Shown here: in pieces, positions 10,569 through 23,404 of the stretch
How positions within the stretch are numbered: position 1 is the stretch's first letter
Layout: each line of letters opens with the position of its first letter
NCBI GenBank assembly: GCA_035236585.1
Contig: CP141136.1
Coordinates: 48,687,136-48,751,135, forward strand
Length of the DNA: 64,000 nt
Direction of reading: 5' to 3'
DNA from: Warburgia ugandensis
Lineage: Eukaryota; Streptophyta; Magnoliopsida; Canellales; Canellaceae
Notes under the pieces: generated by a model
What the model saw: the letters and a program-made list of their open reading frames with translations, nothing else
What the model was told of the DNA's origin: nothing
Databases searched by the model: none
Made by a program: the position numbers and the translations under genes

Positions 10569-12988
10569 TGTTATTTACCACAAGTACACAGGCTATTATA
10601 GTGTAGCGTATACAAGTATAGGTCGATCACATAGGGACTCACTTTAATAATTTGGATTTTAAATAAAATTTAATTATTTAAAATGAAAAATAAATGACAA
10701 AAAATAAATAAAAGTGTAATAAGACTTCAGATATACTTAATCAATGAAAATTACAGAGATCTAACTCAAAAAGAGAGAAAAATCTACTTCCCTAGCTTAA
10801 TCACATAATTTTCTTCAAATTTGATGTCTTTAATCTTTATCAGCCTTCATTAATATATTTCTAGTGATGCTTCCGATTAATGATCCGACAAATAGATTAG
10901 ACAGATTCTCAAAAACCTCAATGATCTAGTCTAGATAAGGATTTTGGCTTTTGATGGCTTAGATCTGATTTCTTAATCTTAGATCGAAGATCAGGATAAA
11001 TAAACAAGTTATAAAATGTCCCAGGAACATGGTCTGGATGTTGATTGAAAATTGGATGTGAAATAGATGAGAAATTGGAGATATCCTATGATTAAAGCAG
11101 GGCCATTGATTTGTTTAAACATGGATAGATAAAACAAATCCTGGACTAATAATGGAATAACTCAGAACATAGATAAGTAAAATAGGAATAAGATAGAACA
11201 TGAATAAGAATAGTAACAGAATGAAAATGTAATTGAATTTATTATACTATGGGCAAACTTGGAATTTTCACTAAAAGTTCCTTCTTTTCCCGTAAAATAG
11301 AAAAATTGACTGGAAAGAGGAAGATGGTAAAGAAGATGCTAGCAGGTGTTGTAAAGTGATGAAATTGCTGATGCTGGATGGCGTGAGTTGGGCTAGAGAA
11401 CAGGGGTAGATGACAACCTAATGGAAGGTAATGATGTTGTGCTTCGTCCAATGCGGTGAAGAGGAACAATGACCAGCGCAGCATAGTGCTGTGCTGAAGA
11501 TGACGCTAGTGACAATGGTGGGCCAATCTCAAGCGTTGAAGAGTAGCTGGGTAGATGCTGGTGAATAGAGGAGGAAGATCACAACAAAGGGAGACATGGC
11601 TGTCAGTTGGGAGACCGGTGAAAGCAAGACAGGTGACTAGTAATGGGATGAAATAGTTGGGTGAAAAGGGAAGTGGAACTGAGTGAATGAGAGAGAGATG
11701 GAGAGAATTGGGAGCAGGGTTTGGTCTGTCTATTTCGGGCGAACAGAGACAGGTTGGTGCAGTGGAGGGGAATGATGATGCTGGAGGTTTGGTGTGGAAG
11801 TGAGACACGGGTTGGGTTGGTGCAGAAACAAATGTTGATTCAGTGGATCAAAAGAGAGAAACTATGAAAAGGAGGTGGGACTGACTAGCGGGTGGAGTGG
11901 AGACTGATTGATGAAGATGGAAGAGAAGAGGTGAATGAGTAGAGACTTGTGGAGGCTATTATGTGATGGAGCAGAGACCAATGAGGAGAGAAGAGTGCGA
12001 GAGATGGGAATCGAAATAGAGGATGAAGGTGTAGGTGAGAAAGTGAAGAAAGAAATATGGTAAATAGATAGGAAACGAAAGAAGATGATGAACAACTTCC
12101 TAAAAAATGATGGAAAGCAAAGGAAAAAAATTATAATACAAGGAACGAAAAAAATAGAAGAGAAGGGGGGTCGATCTATTGTGGGTCTTCCACTGCAGCA
12201 GCCTACTATGGTCCAAGGGTGGAATATATAGAAGAGAGGAACTTTGGGGAGAGGGAGCAAATAGGTGGGATGGTTTCCCTTTGTAGATAGAAACCCAAGA
12301 GAAAATAGAAAGAGAGGGAGCGATGAAGTGGGAAAGGTGCGGTGGAAAGAGAGGAGGAGAAAGGAATGGGAAAGAAAGGGGGTAGTCTACCCCCTATAGT
12401 AATCTAGCCAAAGAGGAGGCGGTGGTGGCTGGTTTCCTCTTTTCAAAGCCCACCACTTTCTAATTTTCCTTCTTCCACTTTCTTCTAGCTTGCTTTTCTC
12501 CTTGGAGACTTTTAACCATTGGGGCTTTCTAAATTTTCTCCATGTTTTCCTCAAGCAAAGTTTCCTTTAAGAAATCATTCCATCTACACTATTAATCTTT
12601 AATGGGTGATCTACACCATGAACTTTTGATCTGATCCATCCAAGCTTCATCTAGTTAATCTGCATCGTTGATTTTTTATTTGACATTAATCATCACAATT
12701 TGAGCCATCTAATATCCAATCCAACTAATCTGCACTATAGAATTAGCTGTCCAAACCACAATCTATTTGATCTACAAAATATAAGTTGGATTAGAGTCAT
12801 CTAAACCATACATTAAGCATCTAATTAGCTTTGATGGTCATCTGACCATTAAATTTGATAAATTAATGGTTGGATGATCAATTTAAGCTAAAATTCGTAT
12901 TCTTTCAAAAAATTACCAAATTAATTAGTTAGATGATCAAATTAAATGCTAAACTAGGGGTATTTTGGACAAAATTAGACACTTAACA
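10569..12988 (-). repeat. Athila-2 5' LTR
   Basis: About 2420 bases, the partner of 2929-5363. It shows the same GTGTAGCGTATACAAGTATA landmark near 10,598, the purine-rich plus-strand tract at about 11,650-12,380 and the terminal CACTTAACA. The gag remnant of Athila-1 starts right after the target duplication at 12989-12993. Confidence 0.85.
12221..12231 (-). promoter_or_regulatory. Probable TATA box of Athila-2 5' LTR
   Basis: CTATATATTCC on the minus strand, kept at the same place as in the partner LTR (4613-4623). Promoter role inferred. Confidence 0.45.
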
Positions 12989-12993
12989 CTTGT

Positions 12994-14290
12994 GTTGTGT
13001 TGAAGAGCGCACTTGCTTGGTGAGGAAGGCCTTTTTCAGTACATTTAGCTTTCTTTTTCTAATGTTGAGCTGTTTTAAGAACTTGGCATAGGCTTAGACA
13101 CCCTTTATGGCATCGAGAAATGAAATGTTGATTTGAACATGTTTAAATACATCCATTAACTCATTGTAATTTATTCCCTTTCTAGCCTTGTTTAATAACT
13201 GAGAAAAGGGGCTTTGGGTACATAGGGTGCCTCCATTATAGATTCCATGGGAGATTTTTGTCTCCTCTTCTCCTATGTTTTAATTGCCTCCTTTTCCTCT
13301 ATAGTTTCCTTTGCTTGCCCGACTTTATTATCTACTAAACAACTACTCCAAGGGTGGTTATAGATTTAGCATGTTCATGAGGGTTAACGTTTTGAGAACT
13401 AGACCCTATCTCAAATTGGCCCTTAGGATTAAGGATGGGCTGACTAGGGAACTAACCCTTTCCTCCATCATACTCAAATTGGTCTTTCTTTCTTTTGAGA
13501 CTGGTTATTTCTCTCTCTTCTATTGGAGTAATCCCATTGCTGGGAATTATCTTCCAATGTCTGAAAGAACACCCAAGCCTCTCTCTCATCTTTAAGCATA
13601 AGGGCCTTTGCACTCACTACATCTACCACTTTGTCTATTTTGAGGCATCAATGCCTCATAGAAGTATTGAACTTGGTGCCATTTCTCAAATCCATGATGA
13701 TGCCATTTCTACAATAGTTCATTCCACCATTCCTAACATTCATAATATTGTTCAACATCCCTTTGTTGCAAATTGATATTTTCACAACAAAAGGCATTTG
13801 TTGACTGAACGGGGAAGAATTTGTTCAAAAACTTACTAGACAATTGGTCCCATGTATTAATGGAAGCTACCTCTAAAGAATTGAGTCATGACTTGGCATT
13901 ATCCTTAAGTGAGAATGGAAATAACCTAAGCCTAATAGAATCATCCAAAAACTTTTAGAACCTTAATGTGGCATAAATATCAAGGAACTCCTTCATATGT
14001 AGGCATGGGTCTTCTCGATCTCAACCATAAAAAGTAAGGAGTAATTGTATGACTCCGGGCTTTAACTTAAGGTGGTCTACATTTGTTTGGGTAGAGCTAC
14101 GCAATACAACGTGTTTAGCTGGAGTAGCACACAAAATCTCTAATAGCTTTGCAATCAATCTTTACTAGTGGATCAGTCTTGTGGATAGGAACTTGGTTAT
14201 TTTTCGTCATATTGAATCTCTAAGTCAAAAGGTGCTAACTCTAAGTTTTGAGATCAATGCCCTTGCATAAACTATCATAATCCAAATATG
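12994..14290 (-). pseudogene. Athila-1 gag remnant
   Basis: Right of the Athila-2 insertion the gag wording of Athila-1 is found. It aligns with 50,970-52,860 (Athila-3) and 7,545-9,360 (Athila-2), with plus-strand landmarks such as GCTTGGTGAGGAAGGC near 13,013 and AATTGGTCCCATGTATTAAT near 13,840. The latter lies in the codons for the conserved IHTWDQL-type stretch. It is shorter than the sister copies. Capsid protein of the element when alive; now broken. Confidence 0.7.
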
Positions 14291-15464
14291 TTAACTCTAA
14301 CTCGAAGTGAAGTACAATCAAATCCTGGTAATGACTAATCGAGTAGTGTCTTGATTATCTTTTGTTAATGCATAGGTGGTAGCTTCTTAGACCTAGATCA
14401 AGATAACTCCTATTTTTATGTAGATTTGACTACTACTTACCAATTAGGTTATGCTTGAAAGTGATTAATACAATCCTTGTGTTAGAAGGCATTTAGACCT
14501 CAACTAGTGTTAACGAAAGGTGTGGCAAAATCACCTAGATTTTAAGATGCCCAATATAACCATAGTGCTCAGAAGCCACTGAAGTGATAATAGATCCTGT
14601 CCTTCTAAGAGGGTCTTATGCGCTCGATACCCTAAGTCTCATTCTACTTAATTTTAAATTAGTGTTCAAGGGTTGGCATTGTGACAGACAAGGATGTTGA
14701 TTAATTCCTAGGCAAGTCAAAGAGCTAGTGATGAAATTTAGTCCTTATCTTAGAAGAGTTCCTATGGGACCCTTACTAGTAGTAAGTTTGATTCCTCCGT
14801 GAGGTTGTAAACTAGCAATCCACAACAAAAATCAAACTAATGCCTACCTATATGCTACTTAACAAAGGGTTAGGCAACTTAACAAATGGGACACTATAAC
14901 CATGCAGCCTATGCTTCGGTTATAGCCGAGCTTCGGTTAACCTTTATTAGATAGGTACTTGAACTAATGCAACAATCTTAAGTATTATGCAATAGTTATG
15001 AAAGCATGACCCTAGTCTACATGATTTATACTACCATCACATATGAAAAATTACACTAAATGCACTTTATCCTAAAAATTAATATTTGTGTGAGGATTGC
15101 TCATAGTGAGGGATCCAGTGATGATCAAGTGTGGACCACCATACTGCACACTTACTCTGCTTTATTGCAACCCATTTAAAAATTAAATAAATTTAAAATT
15201 GCAATTACAATGGGCCTCACTACATTTTCACTCAAATTCTAATCTAGAAAAGCAATGAAAACCTAATCTATATTAATGAAGTCATGACCCATAGGATTGT
15301 GACCACTTCTTTGTTGATTTCCCTCACACAACAATCAAACAAATTGGTCAATATCAGAAAAATAGAAAATAAATGCAAAAATGATGCAAAAGCGTAAATT
15401 GATGCACCCTAAACCTAGACTAGAGGAAAATAATCTAAAGTATAATCCACTTACACAAAATGTT
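14290..15464 (-). other. Athila-1 5' leader
   Basis: Aligns with the leaders at 55,519-56,498 and 9,360-10,543: TAGGTGGTAGCTTCTTAGAC near 14,382 recurs near 55,600, and GATGATCAAGTGTGG near 15,120 recurs near 56,184. A local stretch with two copies of CTTCGGTTA (14,910-14,940) has no counterpart in the other leaders. No coding seen. Confidence 0.6.
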
Positions 15465-15486
15465 GGGACTCTTAGCAACGATGACA
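15465..15486 (-). promoter_or_regulatory. Athila-1 primer-binding site
   Basis: The minus strand reads TGTCATCGTTGCTAAGAGTC next to the 5' LTR, a diverged form of the Athila tRNA-Asp site TGGCGCCGTTGCCGGGGA. The GTTGC core and position support it. Confidence 0.6.
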
Positions 15487-15492
15487 AAAACA

Positions 15493-18188
15493 TGTTGTGA
15501 TTTTAAGTTAAAACTCACAAGCACATGAATCAATTGAAGTATTCTCATGCAAGGAGGTCGATCCCAAAATGAATTGAACAATTGTGATACTAGTGTTCCC
15601 TACTTTTTATTTTCTAACCTTGCCAAATTCAAGAGATCTTTTCCTAAACTAAAAATAGAAATTAACACATGAAAATAGAAATTATGCTAAAACTTAAAAA
15701 ATATGATAAATTTGACAAATTTACTAAATATGCTCTGTAAAAATAAAAATTTCCTAGATGAAATTTTCTAAATTCATGACTTTCCTAAATTAAGAACTTT
15801 TTTAAAGTGAAAACTTTCTAAAAAAGCCCTTTTAAGAACTTTTCTAAATCTAACTTTTGAAGCATGAATTTAAACAATTAATGTAATGAATCATGCACTA
15901 ATGAACTACTTTCCTAATCATGCAAATTCTAAAGAAAGCAATTAAATTTATGGCAATGAAAACCTTGACAACTTAACAATTAATCAACCACATGCTTACA
16001 ACCTAATTAAGATCAACAACCAAACACTTGCTAAGAACTTTTCCTAATATGAATGAATGTACAAACTTGGAATTCAATTAATCACCAAATTACTGCAAAT
16101 ATGTATTTCAACTATGAGTTGCATGCATGATTTCAAAATGATTTTGGGAAGGATCCTCTATGCCAGTTGATGTGAGTAACTAAACTATTGATCTACAATT
16201 GGGCAAGACATTAACAAGAGTAATCAATCTCTACCCTAAAAGTCTTCAAAACCTTGTTCGGTTGGATAAGTTGGAATAGCTGGAACAATACTTTTAAGTT
16301 AACTACCAAAACATGAGATAAACATGTAACTCAATCATCATTATCCATCAACTAAAGAGATTCCATTAAATATCAAATTGTATTGCCTTAGAAACAATTA
16401 CATGGACTGTGCATTACACTTTTAGAGAGCATGCACCATGCTTTCATCCAATGGAAACCCAAAACCAGATCTTAGTAATGATTCCTCCTCCAACAAGCCT
16501 AAGATTCAAGGGAAAAATCAATGGAAAATAAAGGAAACACTCTAAGAGTACTAAGAAAAGCAAGCTAGAGATCAAGGAAACTGAAAAAGATCTAAAAGGC
16601 AGTGAAAAGTAAGGACAAAGATTAGATTCAACATGACTTAACTTGGCTATTACTTTAGGGGGAAAACCAACCTTGGATCTTAATCGATAGGTAAAGAAGA
16701 AAACAATGAAATTGAAAAGCATTAACTAACGCAATGAAAGTAAGATCAAACAATGAAAAGAAGCAAAGAGGACTAACTAACCAATGAAAGAAGAATTAAA
16801 CACATAAAGCCTAGGCGTAGAGCACTTGAGAAAGTAGTAGCTCTTCCTTGGAAGGTAAAACAACACACATAAGAGAACAAAATCCAAAGCAAAAGAGAGA
16901 GGAGAGTGAGGGAGGAAGAGGAAGTCTCCTTCAAAGTGAAGGAGGCGTCTTTTTCCTATGAGTGAGAGAGTCCTCCAAACTTTGTTTTTGTCTTTCTCTT
17001 GTAACTTTTCTCCAATGTTTTCTAGGTTGTCCTAAGAGTAAGGTGTGGTGGGGATGCACACAAGTAATTTGGATGGCTAGGATAGGTGGGTAGCTAGGGT
17101 TCTATAAGAGATGGAAGGTGGGATAGGTTGGTTGCCTTTTGAGTGTAAATAGGTGGGTAGATGCCTTATTTTTAGGAGAAGGCATCTCCCCTCTTCCAAA
17201 ATTGTTAAAGCCCTTCTATTATGGAAATTGGTTGGGTGGTGATGAGGTAAGAAAGAAAAGGGAAGGTGGGAGGAAAGAGATAGGTAGGAAATTTTGGAAA
17301 TTGAGGTGAGATTGCGCGGCTAAGTGATTTCCTAAGAATTTGGGATTGGTTGGGCAGTTTAAATGGGTATTTAGGAAGGAGGAGTTGTCTTAGAAAGGTA
17401 GGACTCATGACTATAAAGTGAAATTCGTGGTGCATCTTAATGGTGGTGGAAAGTGAGAGAAAAGTGGGAAAAACATGAAAAATAGAAGGGTCTTTTCCTA
17501 CTATTCCACATGCCACCTTATCCTAGTGAATTTTTTCTTAATTCTCTTCAAAATATCCTTGTAGATCCCAAGGATAATTCTTCAAATTCTTCAGCCATAA
17601 TGGCCTTCCATTTAGCTTAGCTCATGTGGCTTTGATGGATGGCTTAGAAGGCTCTCTTGGCTTAGCTTAATTTCTCAATTCCTTACCTTTGTGGTTGGTT
17701 TAGCTCCTCAAAGTCCCATCTTGTTCATCACTTGAATATGGCGAAGTGGCTTAAGTGAAAGCCATCCAAAGGTGGTGGATTTGGCATGGCTTATGGATGG
17801 ACCCACTTTTGCCACCTTTAGCTCCTCTAATTGCATCCATTACTTGTCCTAAAGATGATCTTAACCTTGATCTCATGCTGGATTGATGACTTCTAGGCTT
17901 AGACTTGATCTTTTGATCTTGATCTTCTAATTTCACCCCAATGGATCTTAGTCATTGGATAACTATCTCGCTTTGTACAAAAAGATAAAAAAAAATATAT
18001 AATTAAATCTTTAAAAAAAATATGATTAATTACATACTTAACTTGGATTAGTTTCTAGACCTACAAAATATCAAAATTTTGAGTAATTAGGTAAAAAATG
18101 TATGTGTTACAAATTTTGGTTAAAACCCCTATTTTACCCACATGGGCAGCTAATTGAGTGATTTTTATGAAAAATTAGATACTTATCA
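15493..18188 (-). repeat. Athila-1 5' LTR
   Basis: About 2696 bases, starting TGTTGTGATTTTAAG and ending GATACTTATCA on the plus strand. It is of the same LTR family as those of Athila-3 and Athila-X: the region 17,920-18,188 matches 26,010-26,301 (CATCTCG/ATGTCGACTCC area, then an A-rich run, then CTACAAAATATC and ATGTATGTGTTA). The start area matches the reverse complement of 60,900-61,008. Its 3' partner is outside the window, so age cannot be taken from the pair. Confidence 0.75.
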
Positions 18189-21009
18189 ATGCTATTGTTA
18201 AATAAGATGTTGTTAACTTGATACTACAAGATTTTAAATGTCTAAGTAATGAGGAATGCTAATGAGTGCTCCAGTAACAGAGTAAAGATTGTAGTGTAGG
18301 TCAAAAGGTTTTGAACTATAGCAAGACCTAAGCAACTTGTTAGATGATGTCATACTTATAAACAACATTTTAAGAATGTTTTAATGATTGGTCTTAAGAT
18401 AGAAGGAAGCTTAATATGTTAAAGTCATTATTATACTCATCACTAGATGTTGAAGGAAAGAATCCAAAGGTCTTCATAACTAAGAGGTAGAATAACAATT
18501 GCATTATCAGTTGCCATTAAATAGGTTTATTTTAACCTAATTCTACTATTACATGTTGGAAATGTTAGCTACTGATACGTATGACTTCAAATGATCATAT
18601 TCATATGAAATGCTTAGAAAGGATCTCTAAATGTCATGGACAAACTAAATAGATATCTACATGTTATGGGCCAGAGCCATAACATGCTTGACATTATTGA
18701 TAAAGACTTTATCACTAGTTTGACTATGGTCCACTTAGCTATGTATATTTTTAAAATTATTTAAAGATTCATCATTTATAATCATCTCTTTGGATGCATT
18801 GTTGAATGATAGAGAGCATGAGAAAGTTGCATTTCTTTTATAAAACAAGTACTTGTCATGAGCTATGAACTAAGCATGCATGGTTGGACACTAGTTGTTC
18901 AATGTGGCTATTGTATGCATGCTTTTGGGGACTTGAAGTGCATAATCTAATGAATGATGAATGCATGTTTTGAAAGCTCATGGAAAATATTTTTTATAAC
19001 TTGTTAATACTATGTATTTGAAAGGCTTTCATACATTAGAAAGGAATGGATTTGAATGGTTTCTCATAAGGCTTGAACAACAATTTTATCATCCTACAAT
19101 GATTTTGGTGGCTAATGTTTAGGAAAACACTCTACAAGTAGTTGTAAGACATGTGCATACTATTTGATTAATATTTTTGGCAAGTGCTCTATGAGCAAGT
19201 GTAAGTCCCATAGACTGATTTGGGAAGGTGCTCTCTAAGTAGGCCAAAGTCTTGTGGATTGATTGGGTATGTGCTTTATTGCCAAGCATAAGTACCAAGG
19301 CAAGCTTGCTAAGTATGCTAGGAGCAGCAATTGACCATTACCCTTTGATATATGTGTGATTATTTGGTACCAACTCAAAGTGAGCTTGAGGATAGTCTTT
19401 TATGGGAACACTCTTTCAAATAACTAGTAATCGCCATGAGGGCAGTGAAGAGACGACATGGTATCTGGGGACACATACGACAATGGTAGTTATCTATTAG
19501 TGATGGTAGTGCCCTAAAAACATAGGAGTCTGGTTATGTTGGGCATGATGTGCATGTAAGTCACTCTTGAGAGTCTAGAAAGACAGGATTGTATGTCATA
19601 GTCTAGTTGGTAGGACTATATGCCATGACTGCTTTGGTAGGGCCATATGCTACCTAGTTCCATAATTTTTGTTTTTTAATTGATTATTCTCCCTTAAAAC
19701 TACAAAAATATTTTGGTTTTTTAAGACTTTATGACTTACCAAGTATTGGTTTGCTAATGATTAGACTTTGAAGCATATAATTTATCATTTAATTATATCG
19801 AACTGTTCCATTTCTTATAGATATCGTGGTTTAATGCTTACATTTAGCCAATGATTTTTATCGATTGATTTGACATATATTGATTTTCCACGCCATTGGT
19901 TTTCGTCAAATTTTGGTTCACAAGTGTATTAGATTAATCTAGCATCATTAGTGGTTCTTCATGACCATGTATTGAATCATAAGTGAATTTGAAAAGTAGT
20001 GTGGTCATGAAGGAAAGTATGTGAGATGACTACCTGTGTACATGTATGATGAATGATCTTAATGTACTATATGTTATGAATGAACATGAATGATTATGTC
20101 TTATACATGACAAAGGATTCTTGTATAAATAAATGTTTGTGACATAACATTGCTATAGGATTGCTTGGATATATATGAAAGGATAAAGTATTAGTATTTT
20201 CATAAACTTTGAAATCCAAATGATTTGTCAACTAACCTACCTTGAGCATGTGAATTAATTTCATAGAGTATATGATTTGAGAATGTATGATTTTGACTTG
20301 AGCATGTGTTCTAAATATCTTGATTTTGCTTGGATATGAGTAATTAACAAAATACATTAAGTAAATGATGAACCACACAACGAAATAGTGAATTTTTCCA
20401 CCTACACAAGTGCAAGCTTGTTTAGACATTGTAATATGTTTTACAATGTCTCAAACTCAAAGAATTAGAGTGGAAGGATGTACAGGTTGAGCTGCAAGCA
20501 TGAAAGCAAACCATGGAGATGTAATTATAGAAGATTGGGATTTTTATCATCTAAAATGTGAGACTTACCACTTGAGTTTTGAATTATGATTTATTAGAGA
20601 ATGTGAATGTATATTTAATTTGAAGTAGTGGACTCTTTTTTTTTTTATTTAGTGGAATATGTTGTGATGTAGTTGTGACTGGAAGATCTAGGATTATGAT
20701 AAAGTTTGTTATTTATTTTTAAAACATGAAAATGACTTATAGATCTATAAGGTGTTTCACATAGCACGTGTTAAATGCATATATGTCCAAAGAATAGAGG
20801 AATCTCCACCAAATTTTTGATAGGAATGAGACATTCACTCCAGTGTAAAATTCTTATGTTTGTATAAGAAATGACACTTGGGATTTTAGAAATGCCTTTC
20901 AGTGAAAAAAGTTTTCCACTGTTTTCCTTCCAAAAAGAATTTCAAACAAGGGATATCCTAGATTGCAAAAAGGTATTTTAAAAGTATTATAAAAACCTGA
21001 GGTGTCATA
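18189..21009 (+). mobile_element. Diverged LTR-like repeat, Y/Z-type 3' end
   Basis: No coding is visible. The last 150 bases (AAATGACACTTGGGATTTT near 20,869, then an A/T-rich stretch, ending CCTGAGGTGTCATA at 21,009) match the LTR ends at 1-358, 47,480-47,651 and 48,420-48,570. A hairpin at 20,424-20,451 corresponds to those in Y1 and Y2. I read it as the right-hand part of an old LTR into which Athila-1 inserted; its left part would lie beyond the window. The first 2 kb resembles nothing else here that I can align by eye. Confidence 0.45.
20424..20451. other. Hairpin AGACATTGTAA / TTACAATGTCT
   Basis: Perfect 11-base-pair inverted repeat with a six-base loop, about 560 bases before the LTR-type end. 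It corresponds in place and sequence to the hairpins of Y1 (37,314-37,344) and Y2 (49,892-49,931). One pair is C-G here where Y1 has T-A, a compensatory change. Confidence 0.6.
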
Positions 21010-21319
21010 GGGGCTATATTGCACATGTAGGAAAGTGCAGTGGTTTTGGAAACCTAAATGTGTATGGACTCTTGAATGAGAATGTATAATCAAGATCTTT
21101 CTTCCTTTAAGGTTTTGATTTAACTTTTGAACATAGGAAAAGTGGCTAGGATTTCCATCTTTGCTTCACTTCAATCCTAGCCCTTAGATCATACTTTCTT
21201 TTCTTGGATGGGTTAGATCCCTTTCTAGCATGTAAATCTTTTTTAAACTTCATCTTCTCTCCACCACAGGATTAGATTGCTCTATGATAAATGGCCTTGA
21301 GTCTTTAGAGATATCTTCA
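21010..21319. other. Unassigned stretch
   Basis: About 310 bases between an LTR-type end and the start of the Athila-X LTR. No coding frame, repeat partner or RNA signature is visible. It may be older host or repeat sequence. Confidence 0.3.
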
Positions 21320-23404
21320 TGTATTCTAATAAATGCAAAATTTCATATAAAAACTACCCAATTAGTAGACCATGGTTATAACTTATAGTGTTAAATTAGG
21401 GTTTTTTGGTTAGAATTTTGTAACACATGCATTTCTGGCCCAATAATTCAAAATTTTGACATTTTGTAGGTTCAAAGGCCAATCCAAAGTAAGTATGTGC
21501 AATTTCAAAAATTTCTAAGATTTAATTAGGGTTTTTATTCTTTTGTATGTATTAGGAAGGGAATCCAAAAGACAAGCTTGATTAAGATAAGAATTGGAGA
21601 CATTCATGGGGTTACCTAATCTAACTAAGAAACTTATGCAAGCCAAATCTTAAATGTTATCAATCAAAGGTGTGATGAAGCTTCAAGGCTATCCTAGGGC
21701 AAGTGGAAGGCAATTGGAGAAGCAAAAGGTAACTAGAAATGGACCCAAGCCCAAGCCATGCAGTTCCACCACCTTAACATGGAAGCTATTCAAGCCACTA
21801 AGTCATTAAAGATATGAAAAAGGGTTAAAAACCATATGACCTACTCAAGGGTTGAAGCCAAGCATTGAAGCCACTTAAGTCCACAAAGAATGAGCCATCA
21901 ATCCAAGGAGAAGTGCCACATGGAGGCACACGATTAGAGTTTCAATTCAAACAATTATCATTTGTAAAAGTGTGATTTTTTAGGGATTTTTAGATATAAT
22001 TCTAAATTGTAAGACAATCATGCATTAAAAGACACATAAAGAGAGAAAACCCCACATTCTTAATCCATTTCCCATATTAGATCCACCCTCCATCCTAGGA
22101 TTTCACCACTTTTACTTAGGGAGGAAGGCACCTCTTAAGAAAGTAGCTTCCCTCCCCCCCTCCCACTTATTAGAGTGTATTCACGTGGTTTCCTAAGATA
22201 GAAAACATAGATCTAAGTCCATTTAAGCACACCAAAACCCAAGGTTTAACCTAAAATTCCATTCTTATTACCTCCCCACATATTACCCATTTCTCGCATT
22301 CAAATTCCACTCAATTAGGAGGGTGGATAGCCACTTTGCGTCCATGGAAAAGGATGCCTCCTCCCTTCCTAATTTGGAAACCAGCCAGCTCATGATCATT
22401 TCTCTCTCTTATGTTATCTTTATGACATCATTCCCACTTAAATTTCCTCCTCCAAACCTTCCTCATTCAATACCCTAACCCTAGAGTAACTTTCCTCATG
22501 GATTCACTCTTTCCTAAGTTAGGAACCCACTCATCTATATATACTCCCATGGTTCATATGAATTTTCCAAGTAGAAGTTGTGTGACAAAGCTTTGAAATC
22601 AAGCTCTCCTTTGTGTTTTGTTGCTACTGGATTTTGGGACTTCTTTGATACTTTTCTTCCTTTGGATTTCTAGCTATTGTCTTGGATTTTATCCCCAATT
22701 CAGGTCAGTAGTTTTCTTGTTTTGGTTTAGTTTTCATTGCTTTAGTTTTACTTGTTTTCGTTTCTAGTTTTGCACCTTTCTTCCCACCTAGCATTCCCCT
22801 TTCTTCTTTACCTCAATTACACTTTTCTTTTGTGATATTCCCTCAAGATTCAGGTTAACTCCTCTAGCAGTGATGGCGAAGAGAAGAGCTAGCCTAGAAC
22901 CTGAATTTCCCTTCTTGAAAATCACATTTTCTTTCTTTCGTTAACCCTTAGTTTTAGGTCAATTTCCTTCCCTTAGTTCACTTATGCAACTTTCATTTCT
23001 CTTGAATTCCTTTCTAGGTTTTCTTTTCATGTCATCATTCTTTAGTTTGTGGTCATTGCATTTTTTTTAGTTGTTTAGATGGGATATTATTCTTAGAAAA
23101 TTGACACAATTTCAAGCAATAGAATGTGTATTATGCATCCCATTTTTACGTGTAACTCGAAGATGATTCAATAAAGTTCTTTGAAGTTTCTTCTTATCGA
23201 ATGATTCTTTTATCAAATTACTTTTTTTTTGGGTTGTTTCCTTGCATAAAAGTTGTGGTTTCAATTACTGCCTTATGCTTGAATTGTTTGATGTTCTTAA
23301 GTAGTTGAAATCCAGAATTTTTTTCCACTAACCTTGTGCTTTAATTCTAGCCACCTAAACATTGGTTTTGAATGAATTCATAGGAACACATTTACCTTTT
23401 TTGG
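21320..23404 (+). repeat. Athila-X LTR, first unit
   Basis: Starts with wording equal to the reverse complement of the LTR ends at 26,160-26,301 and 18,100-18,188 (TAACACATGCATTTCTGGCC near 21,421). It runs through a TATA-like box near 22,534 and a leader-like part to about 23,400, matching 58,460-59,400. The next unit repeats its first kilobase at an offset of about 2,015 bases. Confidence 0.65.
22534..22544 (+). promoter_or_regulatory. Probable TATA box, Athila-X LTR first unit
   Basis: TCTATATATAC, with the same surroundings as the box at 58,581-58,590 (CCACTCA before, CCCA(A/T)GGTTCAT-like after). Promoter role inferred. Confidence 0.45.

Larger units (their letters stand above)
2929..12988 (-). 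mobile_element. Athila-2: Athila element with both LTRs, inserted in Athila-1
   Basis: The two copies of a 2.4-kb direct repeat bound the element: 2929-5363 (3' LTR) and 10569-12988 (5' LTR), each beginning TGTT and ending ACA on the plus strand. Flanking five-base repeats are CCTGT at 2924-2928 and CTTGT at 12989-12993, a target duplication with one difference. The same site in Athila-3 (about 50,965-50,975) also reads CTTGT, which fits. Internal parts from right to left are a primer-binding site, leader, gag remnant, protease remnant, 3' noncoding region and polypurine tract. I do not recognise RT or RNase H in it. It is broken, with many breaks. LTRs look about 85-88% identical by eye, hence old. 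Confidence 0.85.
359..18188 (-). mobile_element. Athila-1: Ty3/gypsy Athila element, interrupted, left end outside
   Basis: Minus-strand Athila fossil. Read from right to left it shows a 5' LTR (15493-18188), a primer-binding site (15465-15486), a leader, a gag remnant (12994 to about 14290), then protease, RT, RNase H and the start of integrase (2923 down to 359). The block 2929-12988 between gag and protease is a later insertion of Athila-2, and 1-358 is another insertion at its left. The order of parts and their wording match Athila-3 in this window. It carries many breaks and is certainly inactive. The 3' LTR lies to the left of the window. Confidence 0.8.

Noticed and set aside
14905-14945. 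Short repeated CTTCGGTTA words that could fold
   Set aside because: Stem of only four or five pairs; no partner in the other leaders. Too weak to call.
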